Assembly: GCA_902783615.1 (NCBI GenBank) | Contig: CACZRQ010000129.1 | Coordinates: forward strand, 1 to 56,594 | Direction: 5' to 3' | Length of the DNA stretch: 56,594 nt | Source of the DNA: an uncultured Bacteroidales bacterium | GTDB lineage: Bacteria; Bacteroidota; Bacteroidia; Bacteroidales; Bacteroidaceae | Part shown: in pieces, positions 35,407 to 44,119 of the stretch | Position numbering within the stretch: position 1 is the first letter of the stretch | How the letters are laid out: each line of letters opens with the position of its first letter | Position numbers and translations under genes: made by a program | Notes under the pieces: model-generated | What the model was told of the DNA's origin: nothing | What the model saw: only the letters and a program-made list of their open reading frames with translations | Databases searched by the model: none

Positions 35407-35449
35407 TGCAAAGATAATAAAAAAAACAAAAAAAAACATTATCTTTGCA
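35407..35449. promoter_or_regulatory. Divergent promoter pair on a 12-bp inverted repeat
   Basis: TGCAAAGATAAT (35407-35418) and its exact complement ATTATCTTTGCA (35438-35449) flank 19 nt of nearly pure A. Each arm contains a TATCTTTG -7 box: 35409-35416 on the minus strand for mscS, and 35440-35447 on the plus strand for the TPP riboswitch operon. The -33 region of each promoter falls on the -7 box of the other, so the two should compete. Confidence 0.7.
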
Positions 35450-35459
35450 ACGATTTCGT

Positions 35460-35540
35460 ATAGGGGTGCCTAAAAAATGACGGGCTGAGATCATACCCAT
35501 TGACCTGATGCGGGTAATGCCGACGTAGGGAACAGACCAA
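35460..35540 (+). ncRNA. TPP riboswitch (THI element)
   Basis: The conserved parts of the thiamine pyrophosphate aptamer are present in order: GGGGTGCC, GGCTGAGATCATACCC, GACCTGATGCGGGTAATGCC and GACGTAGGGAA. It lies just after the plus-strand -7 box and about 65 nt before the TonB receptor ATG, so TPP should lower expression of the downstream operon. A CCCC at 35570-35573 near the ribosome-binding region could pair with the GGGG at 35463-35466 as a switch partner; this is inference. Confidence 0.95.
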
Positions 35541-35603
35541 CCGCTGTGGCGGATTACACAATGGATCATCCCCTTTTTATGTTGAATTAAAAAGGAAAGA
35601 AAG

Positions 35604-37826
35604 ATGAAAAGGAACAATCTGATTGTATTAAGTCTGATGTTGTGGGCTGCTATGCATGCTTCAGCACAGAAGCAAGTAACCGACTCGTTGCGAGAGGTTA
35701 GTTTGGAAGGAGTAGAGGTACTTGCTACTCGTGCCAGCAAGACCACACCTGTGGCTTTCACCAACATCACTCGCGAACAACTGAAACAAACTAACTTGGG
35801 CCAAGACCTGCCATACCTGATTTCCATGACACCAGGTGCCATCACCACCAGCGATGCAGGAGCCGGCATTGGATATACCACTATCCGAGTGAGAGGCACT
35901 GATGCGACTCGCATCAATGTCACTGCCAATGGAATCCCCATGAACGATGCCGAGAGTCATGGAACGTTTTGGGTGAACATGCCTGATTTGGCGTCCAGCG
36001 TGAAGGACATCCAAGTACAGCGTGGAGTGGGTACAAGTACCAATGGCGCAGGTGCTTTCGGTGCCAGCATCAATATGCAGACTGGAGGACTTTCCACCAT
36101 GCCTTACGCCGAGGTGAACGCTTCTGCCGGCTCGTTTGGCACACACAAGGAAACATTGAATGTGGGCACGGGCTTAATCAACAACCATTGGGCTTTCGAT
36201 GCGCGTCTCAGCAACATCTCTACCGATGGCTTCATCGACCGTGCCAGTGTACGGCTTAACTCCTACTACCTGCAAGGGGCATGGTATGCCGACAATACCA
36301 ATATCAAATTCATCACTTTCGGAGGCAAGGAACGTACCTATCATGCTTGGAACTATGCATCGAAGGAGGAGATGAGGGTGCATGGCAGAACTTACAACTC
36401 TTGTGGTGAATATATTGATGAACAGGGGAACATACAATATTACAAAGACCAGACCGACAACTATTCGCAGACGCACTATCAGTTGTTGCTGAACCATAGC
36501 TTCTCCAATGCATTGAAACTGAATGTGGGCTTGCATTATACCAAGGGCGATGGCTACTACCAAGAGTATAAGATGAATCGCAAACTGGTAGAATACGGGA
36601 TGAAGCCTTTCGAATATAATGGCGAAACTATCAAGAAGAGCGACCTGGTGCGCAAGAAAATCCTCGACAACTGGTTCTTAGGCGGAGTGTTCTCCCTGAA
36701 CTACCAGCAGAGCGGTTGGAACGCTTCCTTGGGTGGAGGCATCAATCGCTATGATGGCGACCATTACGGACGTGTGCTCTGGGTGAAGCAATCAGGTGGT
36801 GATGCCAACCCAGACCGCAATTATTATTTCAACAATGCCGTGAAGAACGAAGGCAATATCTATGGTAAGGCCAGCTATACCTTTCTAAATGGCCTTACGG
36901 CATACGCTGACTTGCAATATCGTAACATCGACTATAAGATTAAGGGTGAGCACGATAAGATGGATGGCGATCATCATCAGATTTTTGATGTGCACGATCG
37001 TTTTAGCTTCTTCAACCCTAAGGGTGGCTTGTCCTGGCAACTCAATTCTCACCATCGCATTTATGCCTCTGTGGGTGTGGCGCACAAGGAGCCTACCCGC
37101 AACAACTATACCGATGGAAACAGTTACGATCCACCTACGGCTGAGCGATTGACCGACTATGAGTTGGGCTACAGCTATACAGGCTCTTGGTTCAATGGCG
37201 GCATCAACTTGTATTATATGGATTACAAAGACCAGTTGGTGCTTACTGGCGAACTGAACGATGTGGGTGAGGCTATGGCGGTGAATATGCCAGACAGTTA
37301 CCGCATGGGTGTGGAACTGATGGCTGGCATCCGCTTGCCGATGGGTTTCCAGTGGGAGGCCAATGCCACCTTCAGCAAGAACCGCATTCAGAACTTCGTG
37401 GAGACGCTTTACGATGATGATACCTACGAGGCTTGGCGCATCGATCATGGCGATACCCACATTGCCTTCTCTCCCAGTGTGATAGTGAACAATCGACTCG
37501 CCTACAGCTATAAAGGATTCAATGCTGCCTTGCAGACGCAGTATGTGAGCCGTCAGTTCATGAGCAATGCCGATGTTACGGAAACCCTGCTCGATGCCTA
37601 CTTCGTCAGCAATCTCAGCTTGGACTATACCTTCCAGATGCGTGCCGTAAAAAACATCACCATTGGCTGCACCATCTATAATATCTTCAACGAAGAGTAT
37701 GAAAACAACGGTTATGCTGGCAGCGGATATTATACAGATAATGGCAAGAAGGTCAGGTATAATTATGCAGGCTATGCGGCTCAAGCTGGCATCAATGCCT
37801 TGGCACATGTTACATTAAGATTCTAA
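35604..37826 (+). CDS. TonB-dependent thiamine outer membrane receptor (OMPthi type)
   Basis: The 740-residue protein has a signal peptide (ending ASAQ), a TonB-box-like region (LEGVEVLATRA), a plug domain with IRVRGTDATRINVTANGIPM and VQRGVGTSTNGAGAFGASIN, and a beta-barrel ending in VTLRF. The TPP riboswitch in its leader and the following PnuT and thiamine pyrophosphokinase genes match the arrangement in B. thetaiotaomicron, where the receptor is known as OMPthi. It would import thiamine or a phosphorylated form across the outer membrane. Confidence 0.9.
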   Translation: MKRNNLIVLSLMLWAAMHASAQKQVTDSLREVSLEGVEVLATRASKTTPVAFTNITREQLKQTNLGQDLPYLISMTPGAITTSDAGAGIGYTTIRVRGTDATRINVTANGIPMNDAESHGTFWVNMPDLASSVKDIQVQRGVGTSTNGAGAFGASINMQTGGLSTMPYAEVNASAGSFGTHKETLNVGTGLINNHWAFDARLSNISTDGFIDRASVRLNSYYLQGAWYADNTNIKFITFGGKERTYHAWNYASKEEMRVHGRTYNSCGEYIDEQGNIQYYKDQTDNYSQTHYQLLLNHSFSNALKLNVGLHYTKGDGYYQEYKMNRKLVEYGMKPFEYNGETIKKSDLVRKKILDNWFLGGVFSLNYQQSGWNASLGGGINRYDGDHYGRVLWVKQSGGDANPDRNYYFNNAVKNEGNIYGKASYTFLNGLTAYADLQYRNIDYKIKGEHDKMDGDHHQIFDVHDRFSFFNPKGGLSWQLNSHHRIYASVGVAHKEPTRNNYTDGNSYDPPTAERLTDYELGYSYTGSWFNGGINLYYMDYKDQLVLTGELNDVGEAMAVNMPDSYRMGVELMAGIRLPMGFQWEANATFSKNRIQNFVETLYDDDTYEAWRIDHGDTHIAFSPSVIVNNRLAYSYKGFNAALQTQYVSRQFMSNADVTETLLDAYFVSNLSLDYTFQMRAVKNITIGCTIYNIFNEEYENNGYAGSGYYTDNGKKVRYNYAGYAAQAGINALAHVTLRF

Positions 37827-37838
37827 TTATCAATCGTC

Positions 37839-38417
37839 ATGAACATCGACTTTCTCGACATATTTACCACCATTCTCGGCCTAATCTATATCTGGCTGGA
37901 GTATAAGGCCCACATAGGCCTGTGGGTCGTAGGCATCATCATGCCTGCTCTCGATGTGTATCTTTACTACAACCACGGACTGTATGGCGATGCGGGTATG
38001 GCGGTGTATTATACCTTGGCTGCCCTTTATGGTTATATAGCTTGGAAGCTGGGTAACAAAAAGAGCAAGGCACCTCTCTGTATCAGTCATACTCCCAAGC
38101 GTTTGTATTTACCCATCTTGGTGTTCTTCTTTGTGGCATGGGGCTTGACCTATTATGTACTGGTTACATGGACCAACTCCACAGTGCCTGTGCTCGATGC
38201 TTTCACCAATGCCCTTTCCTTCGTTGGCCTTTGGGCGTTGTCGCGCAAGTACATCGAGCAATGGTTCTTCTGGATTATTGTCGATGCTGTCAGCTCTGCC
38301 CTCTATTTGCAGAAAGGCATCCCTTTCAAGGCAGCTCTCTATGCTCTTTATGTGGTGATAGCTTGCTTTGGTTATTTCAAATGGAAAAAAATGATGAAAG
38401 ATGAAAAAGTGGAATAA
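37839..38417 (+). CDS. pnuT: Thiamine transporter PnuT
   Basis: A 192-residue inner membrane protein of the PnuC/PnuT (NMN transporter-like) family with about seven helices. Family features are the WLEYKAHIGLWVVGI segment near the N-terminus and the paired tryptophan helix region QWFFWIIVDAVSSALY. In this family the imported vitamin is trapped by phosphorylation, and the next gene encodes that kinase. It starts 12 nt after the receptor gene and overlaps the kinase gene by 17 bp. Confidence 0.92.
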   Translation: MNIDFLDIFTTILGLIYIWLEYKAHIGLWVVGIIMPALDVYLYYNHGLYGDAGMAVYYTLAALYGYIAWKLGNKKSKAPLCISHTPKRLYLPILVFFFVAWGLTYYVLVTWTNSTVPVLDAFTNALSFVGLWALSRKYIEQWFFWIIVDAVSSALYLQKGIPFKAALYALYVVIACFGYFKWKKMMKDEKVE

Positions 38418-39015
38418 TGTGATATTGGCTGCTGGCAATTATCCAGAGCATGAAATTCCTTTGCGGATATTGCAAGAGGCAGAAACGGTGGTTTGCTGTG
38501 ATAGTGCCGCAGAAAGATACCTGGCTGAGGGGAATGTCCCCACCGCCATTGTTGGCGATGGCGACTCCCTGTCAGAAGAACTGAAGTTGCAATATGCCAG
38601 CATTTGGCATCACGAGGTGGAGCAAGACACTAACGACCTGAGTAAGGCTATGCGATTCCTGACCAGACAAGGCATCAAACAGTTTGCCATCCTAGGTGCT
38701 ACAGGCAAACGCGAGGACCATACTTTGGGCAACATCTCCCTGCTCATCGACTTCATGCAGCAAGGCCTTGATGTGCAAATGTTCACCAATCATGGCGTTT
38801 TCATTCCCTGCCAAGGTCAGCGCTCTTTTCAAGTGGAGATAGGTCAGCAGGTATCCATCATCAGCTTTGGAGCCCAAGGTTTTAAAGCTCAAGGGCTGAA
38901 ATATCCCCTTCATGATTTCACCAACTGGTGGCAGGGTACTCTCAACGAAGCGACAGAAACAGAGGTAACCATCTATGCCCAAGGAGACTACTTGGTCTAT
39001 TTGGTATATGGTTAA
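38401..39015 (+). CDS. tnr3: Thiamine pyrophosphokinase
   Basis: The 204-residue enzyme transfers pyrophosphate from ATP to thiamine, giving TPP. The TPK motifs are VVCCDSAAERYL, AIVGDGDSL, QDTNDLSKAMRFL and LGATGKREDHTLGN, with a C-terminal beta domain. It overlaps pnuT, so uptake and trapping are coupled, and TPP made here closes the riboswitch loop. The symbol follows the B. thetaiotaomicron name; thiN is the name in other bacteria. Confidence 0.93.
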   Translation: MKKWNNVILAAGNYPEHEIPLRILQEAETVVCCDSAAERYLAEGNVPTAIVGDGDSLSEELKLQYASIWHHEVEQDTNDLSKAMRFLTRQGIKQFAILGATGKREDHTLGNISLLIDFMQQGLDVQMFTNHGVFIPCQGQRSFQVEIGQQVSIISFGAQGFKAQGLKYPLHDFTNWWQGTLNEATETEVTIYAQGDYLVYLVYG

Positions 39016-39036
39016 AGCCTTCTTTAGTCAAAAGTA

Positions 39037-40353
39037 TTACTCATTCATCAAGAAAGACTTGAAGTCTACGAATTGGCTGGTCATGTCGATGCTTTGCTTG
39101 GTGCCCTTCATGAAGTCCTGCAAACGCTGTGGGATGCTGACGGGCTGACCGATGATGCCTTCTACGGTATCCTTGAACTTGGCTGGATGGGCGGTTTCGA
39201 TGAAGAAGCCGGTTTCACCAGGACGCAGACCTTCACGTAAAGCACGATGGCCGCAAGCACCATGAGGGTCGAGTAGGTAACCATTGGTTTCATAGACACG
39301 ACGAATCTCATCGGCAATCTCTTCGTTGGTATAGGTGGCACCGTTGATATCCTGACAGATAGCAGCATGGCTATTTTCATAAAGCGCCAGCACACGGGCA
39401 AAGTTGCTGGGGTCGCCCACATCCATAGCATTGGCAATGGTGGCGATGCTGGGGCGTGGGTTGTATTGACCAGTCTGCAGATACTGGTAGAAAATGTCGT
39501 TGCGGTTGTTGGCAGCTATGAAGCGTTTGATGGGCAGTCCCATGCGCTTGCCGAAGAGACCTGCAGTAATATTGCCGAAATTGCCGCTGGGGACACAGCA
39601 AACGATTGAAGATTGACAATTGACAATTGACAATTGACAATTCTTCATTAATTGTGCAAGTGCCCAGAAATAGTAGAAGGCTTGGGGCAGGAAGCGAGCT
39701 ACGTTGATGGAGTTGGCACTGGTAAGCTTCATGTGAGCATTCAGCTCTGCATCCATGAAAGCGGATTTTACCAAGCGCTGGCAATCGTCGAAATTGCCAT
39801 CCACCTCTAAGGCAGTGATGTTCTTGCCCAAGGTAGTGAACTGTTTCTCTTGTATCAGACTTACCTTGCCTTTGGGATAGAGCACATAAACGTGGATGCC
39901 AGGAACGCCTAAAAAACCATTGGCTACAGCACTACCAGTATCACCAGAAGTAGCAACAAGGACGTTAACCGTCTGCTGTTGGTTACCAACAAAGTAGCCC
40001 AGCATGCGTGCCATAAAACGGGCACCAACGTCCTTGAAGGCGAGAGTGGGTCCGTGAAACAGCTCTAAGGAGTAGATGTTGTCGCTCACTTTCACCAAAG
40101 GAATATCGAAACTCATGGTGTCAAACACTATCTGCTTCAGCTTGTCGGCTGGGATGTCTTCGCCAAAGAAAGCTTGGGCAACGGCAAATGACACTTCTTG
40201 CAGGGTCATTTGTGACATGTTCTCGTAAAATGCTGCAGGCAGGGCATTGATTCGCTCAGGCATGAACAAACCCTTGTCGGCTGCAAGTCCCTTAACCACT
40301 GCTTCTTGCAGGGTTACATCAGGAGTCTGGTGGTTGGTGCTATAGTATTTCAT
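39037..40353 (-). CDS. thrC: Threonine synthase with an in-frame heptamer-repeat insertion
   Basis: This PLP enzyme converts O-phosphohomoserine to threonine. In the 438-residue sequence Lys107 (LAFKDVGARF) should bind PLP; SGDTGSA and CVPSGNFGNITAG hold cofactor-binding loops. Residues 238-251 are a perfectly periodic insert, NCQLSIV then NCQSSIV, encoded by six heptamers (39601-39642), just before the CVPSGNFGN loop. Forty-two bases keep the frame. The gene's ATG overlaps the apgM stop; it is the last gene of the thrA-apgM-thrC operon. Confidence 0.95.
   Translation of the reverse strand: MKYYSTNHQTPDVTLQEAVVKGLAADKGLFMPERINALPAAFYENMSQMTLQEVSFAVAQAFFGEDIPADKLKQIVFDTMSFDIPLVKVSDNIYSLELFHGPTLAFKDVGARFMARMLGYFVGNQQQTVNVLVATSGDTGSAVANGFLGVPGIHVYVLYPKGKVSLIQEKQFTTLGKNITALEVDGNFDDCQRLVKSAFMDAELNAHMKLTSANSINVARFLPQAFYYFWALAQLMKNCQLSIVNCQSSIVCCVPSGNFGNITAGLFGKRMGLPIKRFIAANNRNDIFYQYLQTGQYNPRPSIATIANAMDVGDPSNFARVLALYENSHAAICQDINGATYTNEEIADEIRRVYETNGYLLDPHGACGHRALREGLRPGETGFFIETAHPAKFKDTVEGIIGQPVSIPQRLQDFMKGTKQSIDMTSQFVDFKSFLMNE
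39601..39642 (-). repeat. Heptamer array inside thrC
   Basis: On the coding strand AATTGTC is repeated four times, followed by AATCTTC and AATCGTT. Three heptamers equal 21 nt or seven codons, so six units insert 14 residues without a frameshift. The same heptamer occurs at gene junctions elsewhere in the window. Confidence 0.92.
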
Positions 40354-41555
40354 ATCTTCATCAGTTCATTCATAAATTCATTGTATTTCAACAGGCCGTA
40401 GGCACCATTAATGCAACTCACCTCGTTGAAAGTCTGCACTTCATCGGGTTCGATGCCATTATACCATATTAAAAATGGTACTGGCTCGGCCAGGTGGATG
40501 CGCACCTCCACGGGAGTGGGGTGATCAGGCAATACAGCGATGCACACGGGTTCGTTCATCTGCTGCACAGCTTTGTAAATAGGCTTTACGATGCGGCTGT
40601 CGAGATCCTCGATGGTGTGCAACTTCAAGTTGAGGTCGCCATCATGTCCTGCCTCATCGCTGGCTTCTACATGCAAAAACACGAAATCGTCGTGCTTCAG
40701 GGCTTCGATGGCAGCTTGTGCCTTGCCTTCGTAGTTGGTGTCAGCCAAGCCTGTGGCACCTTCAACTGGGATGTCCTTCAAACCTGCATATTTGCCAATA
40801 CCCTTAATGAGATCGACAGCTGTGATGACATCCCCTCGTTTGATTTGCGGATACATCTCCATAAGGGTCTGCATCTGAGGACGATATCCTCCGCTCCAAG
40901 GCCAAATGGAGTTGGCAAGGCCTTTACCCTCTTTAGCTCTTTGGAGGTTGATGGGATGCTTGGGGAGCAGTTGCTGCGATTCGAGGATGAGCTTGGTTAA
41001 AAGAGCTGCGGTTGATTGACCATTGACCATTTTCGGCAACAAAGGTTCCCACGGCTCATCAGGATGATCGTGAGGAGGTGCGCAATCAACGTCTTTGCTA
41101 GCACCTTTGATAACCAAGAGGTGACGATACTGGATGCCTGGAATGAACTTCACAAACTCGTTGCCCAAATGCTCGTCGAGGTATTGGATAAGCTGAGTGC
41201 CCTCTTCGGTGGTGAGGTGAGTGCCATGATGGTTTTTGATTTTGCCATCAGCCAAGGTGATGATGTTGCATCGCATAGCCAGGTCGCCTGGCTGCATGTC
41301 GTAACCAATGGAAGCAGCTTCCAAAGGGCCTCTTCCCTCATAAACCTTATTCATGTCATAGCCTAAAATGGTGGTGTTGGCTACTTCAGAACCTGGGGTA
41401 AAGCCCTCAGGCACTGTTAATAGGCGGCCACATCGTCCTGCCTTGGCCAGCATGTCCATCACTGGGGTGTGGGCGTGTTGCATGAGGGTCTGACCACCCA
41501 GTCGTTCCACTGGATGGTCGGCCATGCCGTCACCTAATATAATAATGTGTTTCAT
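40350..41555 (-). CDS. apgM: ApgM-type phosphoglycerate mutase family protein, probable homoserine kinase substitute
   Basis: A 401-residue alkaline-phosphatase-fold protein of the archaeal-type cofactor-independent phosphoglycerate mutase family. It has IILGDGMADHPVERLGG, the GSEVANTTILGYD region, NSIWPWSGG, HVEASDEAGHDGDL and VLPDHPTPVEVRIH with metal-binding Asp and His residues. It sits between thrA and thrC, overlapping thrC by four bases, and no thrB lies in the operon. In such operons ApgM is predicted to do the homoserine kinase step. The sequence does not exclude phosphoglycerate mutase activity; position is the main argument. Confidence 0.85.
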   Translation of the reverse strand: MKHIIILGDGMADHPVERLGGQTLMQHAHTPVMDMLAKAGRCGRLLTVPEGFTPGSEVANTTILGYDMNKVYEGRGPLEAASIGYDMQPGDLAMRCNIITLADGKIKNHHGTHLTTEEGTQLIQYLDEHLGNEFVKFIPGIQYRHLLVIKGASKDVDCAPPHDHPDEPWEPLLPKMVNGQSTAALLTKLILESQQLLPKHPINLQRAKEGKGLANSIWPWSGGYRPQMQTLMEMYPQIKRGDVITAVDLIKGIGKYAGLKDIPVEGATGLADTNYEGKAQAAIEALKHDDFVFLHVEASDEAGHDGDLNLKLHTIEDLDSRIVKPIYKAVQQMNEPVCIAVLPDHPTPVEVRIHLAEPVPFLIWYNGIEPDEVQTFNEVSCINGAYGLLKYNEFMNELMKI

Positions 41556-41559
41556 AATT

Positions 41560-41597
41560 AATCGTCAATCGTCAATTGTCAATTTTCAATTTTCAAA
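41560..41597. repeat. Heptamer repeat run between thrA and apgM
   Basis: On the minus strand two ATTGAAA-type units precede ATTGACA, ATTGACG and ATTGACG, filling the thrA-apgM gap. The first unit provides the thrA TGA stop. Confidence 0.85.
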
Positions 41598-44025
41598 CGT
41601 TAGCAATCGACATAATATCTGCAAATACACCAGCTGCTGTTACACTGGCACCAGCGCCATAGCCCTGAATCATCATGGGATATTCGTGGTAACGCTCGGT
41701 GGTGAGCAGGATGATGTTGTTACTGCTCTCTAAACCATAGAATGGATGGTTGTTGGCCACTTCTTCCAATCCCACAGTTGCCTTGCCCTCGTTGAGTCGA
41801 GCCACAAAACGCCAGCGCTTGTTCTGCTCGGCCAACTTTTGACGACGTGCTTCGAAGTCGGCATCCAACTCGGGGATGCGCTTCCAGAAATCATCAAGCG
41901 AGCCCTGCATCAACTCGTCAGGGATGAAGAGATGTTTCTCTACATCTTCCTGATCGAGGCGATAACCTGCCTCGCGTCCTAAGATCACCAACTTGCGGAT
42001 CACATCCGTTCCACTGAGGTCGATGCGTGGGTCTGGCTCAGAGAAGCCTTTTTGCTTGGCCTCTGTAATGGCTTGGCTCATACTGGTTTCTGCACTCAGG
42101 GCATTGAAGATATAATTCAGTGTGCCACTTAGCACAGCCTCAATTTTCAGAATCTTGTCGCCACTGTGAATCAAGTCGTTGATGGTATTGATGATGGGCA
42201 AGCCTGCACCTACATTGGTTTCGAAGAGGAACTTCACTCCACGCTGATGTGCCGTTTGTTTCAGACGCATGTAATTTTCATAGGGCGAAGATGCCGCTAT
42301 CTTATTGGCTGCCACTACAGAAATGTTGTGCTGCAATAGTTCCTCATACAGGGATGCCACTCCGCTGCTGGCTGTACAATCCACAAACACAGCATTGAAA
42401 ATATTCATACCTGTAACCTCGTCCAACAGACCATTGAGGTCGCAATCCTTGCCTTTCTCTAATAATTCGCGTTTGTAGTCTTTCAAGTTGATGCCCTCGC
42501 GTGTGAACAAGCCTTTCTTGCTATTGGCGATACCCACCACGTTGAGCTGCAAGCCATTCTCGCGCATCAGCTTCTCACGCTGACTCTCAATTTGGGTGAT
42601 GAGGCTGTGTCCCACTGTGCCGATGCCACAGATGAACAGGTTCAATACTTGGTATTCTGACAGGAAGAAGGAATCGTGAATCACGTTCAGCGACTTCCTC
42701 AACAGTTTCTTATTCACCACAAATGAGATGTTGGTCTCGCTGGCACCTTGTGCACAGGCGATGACACTGATACCGCTTCGACCCAAGGCTCCAAAGAGCT
42801 TGCCGGCTATGCCTGGAGTATGCTTCATGTTCTCGCCTACGATAGCCACTGTGGCCAAGCCATATTCTGCTTTCATGGGGAACATCTCACCCATCTCGAT
42901 TTCTTTGCTGAATTCCTTGTCGAGCACTTCGCAAGCCGTAACGGCATCAGCTGTGCGCACACCGATAGAGGTGGAGTTCTCACTGGATGCCTGGCTCACC
43001 ATGAATACACTGATGCCATGCTCGGCCAACGTACTGAAGATGCGACGGTTCACACCAATCACACCCACCATGCCGAGACCTTGCACAGTGATGAGGCAGG
43101 TGTCGTCGATGCTACTGATACCCTTGATGGCCTTGCCACTACCATTGGCTGTGCCTTGGCGTATGATGGTTCCCTTGGCTTCAGGGTTGAAGGTATTCTT
43201 AATGAGAATAGGAATGTTCTTGTGATAAACTGGCCAGATGGTGGGTGGGTAAACCACCTTGGCACCGAAGTTGCAGAGCTCGGTTGCCTCGACGTAAGTC
43301 AGACTGCTGATGGTATAGGCTCCATGAATCACGCGTGGGTCGGCAGTCATGAATCCATCCACGTCAGTCCAGATTTCCAGACTCTCTGCATCCAAGGCAG
43401 CTGCAACGATAGCGGCGGTATAGTCGCTACCTCCACGTCCGAGGTTGGTCACCTCACCTGTATTCTTGTCGGTGGCGATGAAACCTGGGATGAGGGTGAG
43501 CTTGGGCAGGTCGCTTAGCTGCTCCTTCACCAGTTGGTTGGTCAGGTCGGCATTCAAGATGTGTTTGCCTTGCTTGCGCTCTGTCTTGATGAACAGGCGG
43601 GAGTCTTTCCATTGGGCACCAGTCACCTCTGCCACGATAAGACTGGAGAGGCGTTCGCCATAGCTCAGGATGGTATCGTTGGTTTTGCGGCTCAGGTCCT
43701 TGATGAGGTAGATGCCTTGGAAGATGTCACGAAGCTCGCCCAGCAGCTGTTCCACCTGAGCCATCAAGCCGTCATAACGGTCGCCTGCGGCAATGTTGTC
43801 GTTGATCAGGTCATAATGTCTTTGTGTCAAGCTGGCCAATTCCTCTTCGTAAGCCTTGTTGCCTTCAGAGGCCATCTTAGCGGTCTTGATGAGCTGGTCG
43901 GTTACCCCTCCGAGGGCTGAAACCACCACAATCACTTGACCTTGCTGATTGCCAACAATCTGTTTGACGTTCCTGATACTGGCGGTGGTACCCACTGATG
44001 AACCACCGAATTTCAATACTTTCAT
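41593..44025 (-). CDS. thrA: Bifunctional aspartokinase/homoserine dehydrogenase
   Basis: The 810-residue fusion enzyme catalyses the first and third steps from aspartate to threonine. The N-terminal aspartokinase domain has MKVLKFGGSSVGT and a GRGGSDYTAA substrate loop. Two ACT regulatory domains follow (about 310-455) and should confer feedback control by threonine. The homoserine dehydrogenase domain starts near residue 465 with the NAD(P)-binding LFICGIGTVG and includes SGTLNYIFNA. It is the first gene of the threonine operon. Its leader is too short to hold a threonine attenuator. Confidence 0.96.
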   Translation of the reverse strand: MKVLKFGGSSVGTTASIRNVKQIVGNQQGQVIVVVSALGGVTDQLIKTAKMASEGNKAYEEELASLTQRHYDLINDNIAAGDRYDGLMAQVEQLLGELRDIFQGIYLIKDLSRKTNDTILSYGERLSSLIVAEVTGAQWKDSRLFIKTERKQGKHILNADLTNQLVKEQLSDLPKLTLIPGFIATDKNTGEVTNLGRGGSDYTAAIVAAALDAESLEIWTDVDGFMTADPRVIHGAYTISSLTYVEATELCNFGAKVVYPPTIWPVYHKNIPILIKNTFNPEAKGTIIRQGTANGSGKAIKGISSIDDTCLITVQGLGMVGVIGVNRRIFSTLAEHGISVFMVSQASSENSTSIGVRTADAVTACEVLDKEFSKEIEMGEMFPMKAEYGLATVAIVGENMKHTPGIAGKLFGALGRSGISVIACAQGASETNISFVVNKKLLRKSLNVIHDSFFLSEYQVLNLFICGIGTVGHSLITQIESQREKLMRENGLQLNVVGIANSKKGLFTREGINLKDYKRELLEKGKDCDLNGLLDEVTGMNIFNAVFVDCTASSGVASLYEELLQHNISVVAANKIAASSPYENYMRLKQTAHQRGVKFLFETNVGAGLPIINTINDLIHSGDKILKIEAVLSGTLNYIFNALSAETSMSQAITEAKQKGFSEPDPRIDLSGTDVIRKLVILGREAGYRLDQEDVEKHLFIPDELMQGSLDDFWKRIPELDADFEARRQKLAEQNKRWRFVARLNEGKATVGLEEVANNHPFYGLESSNNIILLTTERYHEYPMMIQGYGAGASVTAAGVFADIMSIANV

Positions 44026-44049
44026 CTGCTAATTCTTTAAATTTGGCGA

Positions 44050-44057
44050 CAAAATTA
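44050..44057 (-). promoter_or_regulatory. -7 box of the threonine operon
   Basis: TAATTTTG on the minus strand, 24 nt upstream of the thrA ATG, in the 94-bp gap shared with the divergent ansA gene. On the plus strand a weaker TATATTCG (44091-44098) may serve ansA. Confidence 0.5.
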
Positions 44058-44119
44058 CGAATAAATTGAGAAAAATGCTAAATAATTTTGTATATTCGCA
44101 ACCTAAACTGTGATATTTT

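Noticed and set aside
39601..39642. Short tandem repeats considered as a CRISPR array
   Set aside because: Seven-base units with no spacers and in-frame translation within thrC; no cas genes nearby.
44026..44119. Threonine attenuator ahead of thrA
   Set aside because: The leader is only about 20-25 nt with no Thr-rich peptide or hairpins.
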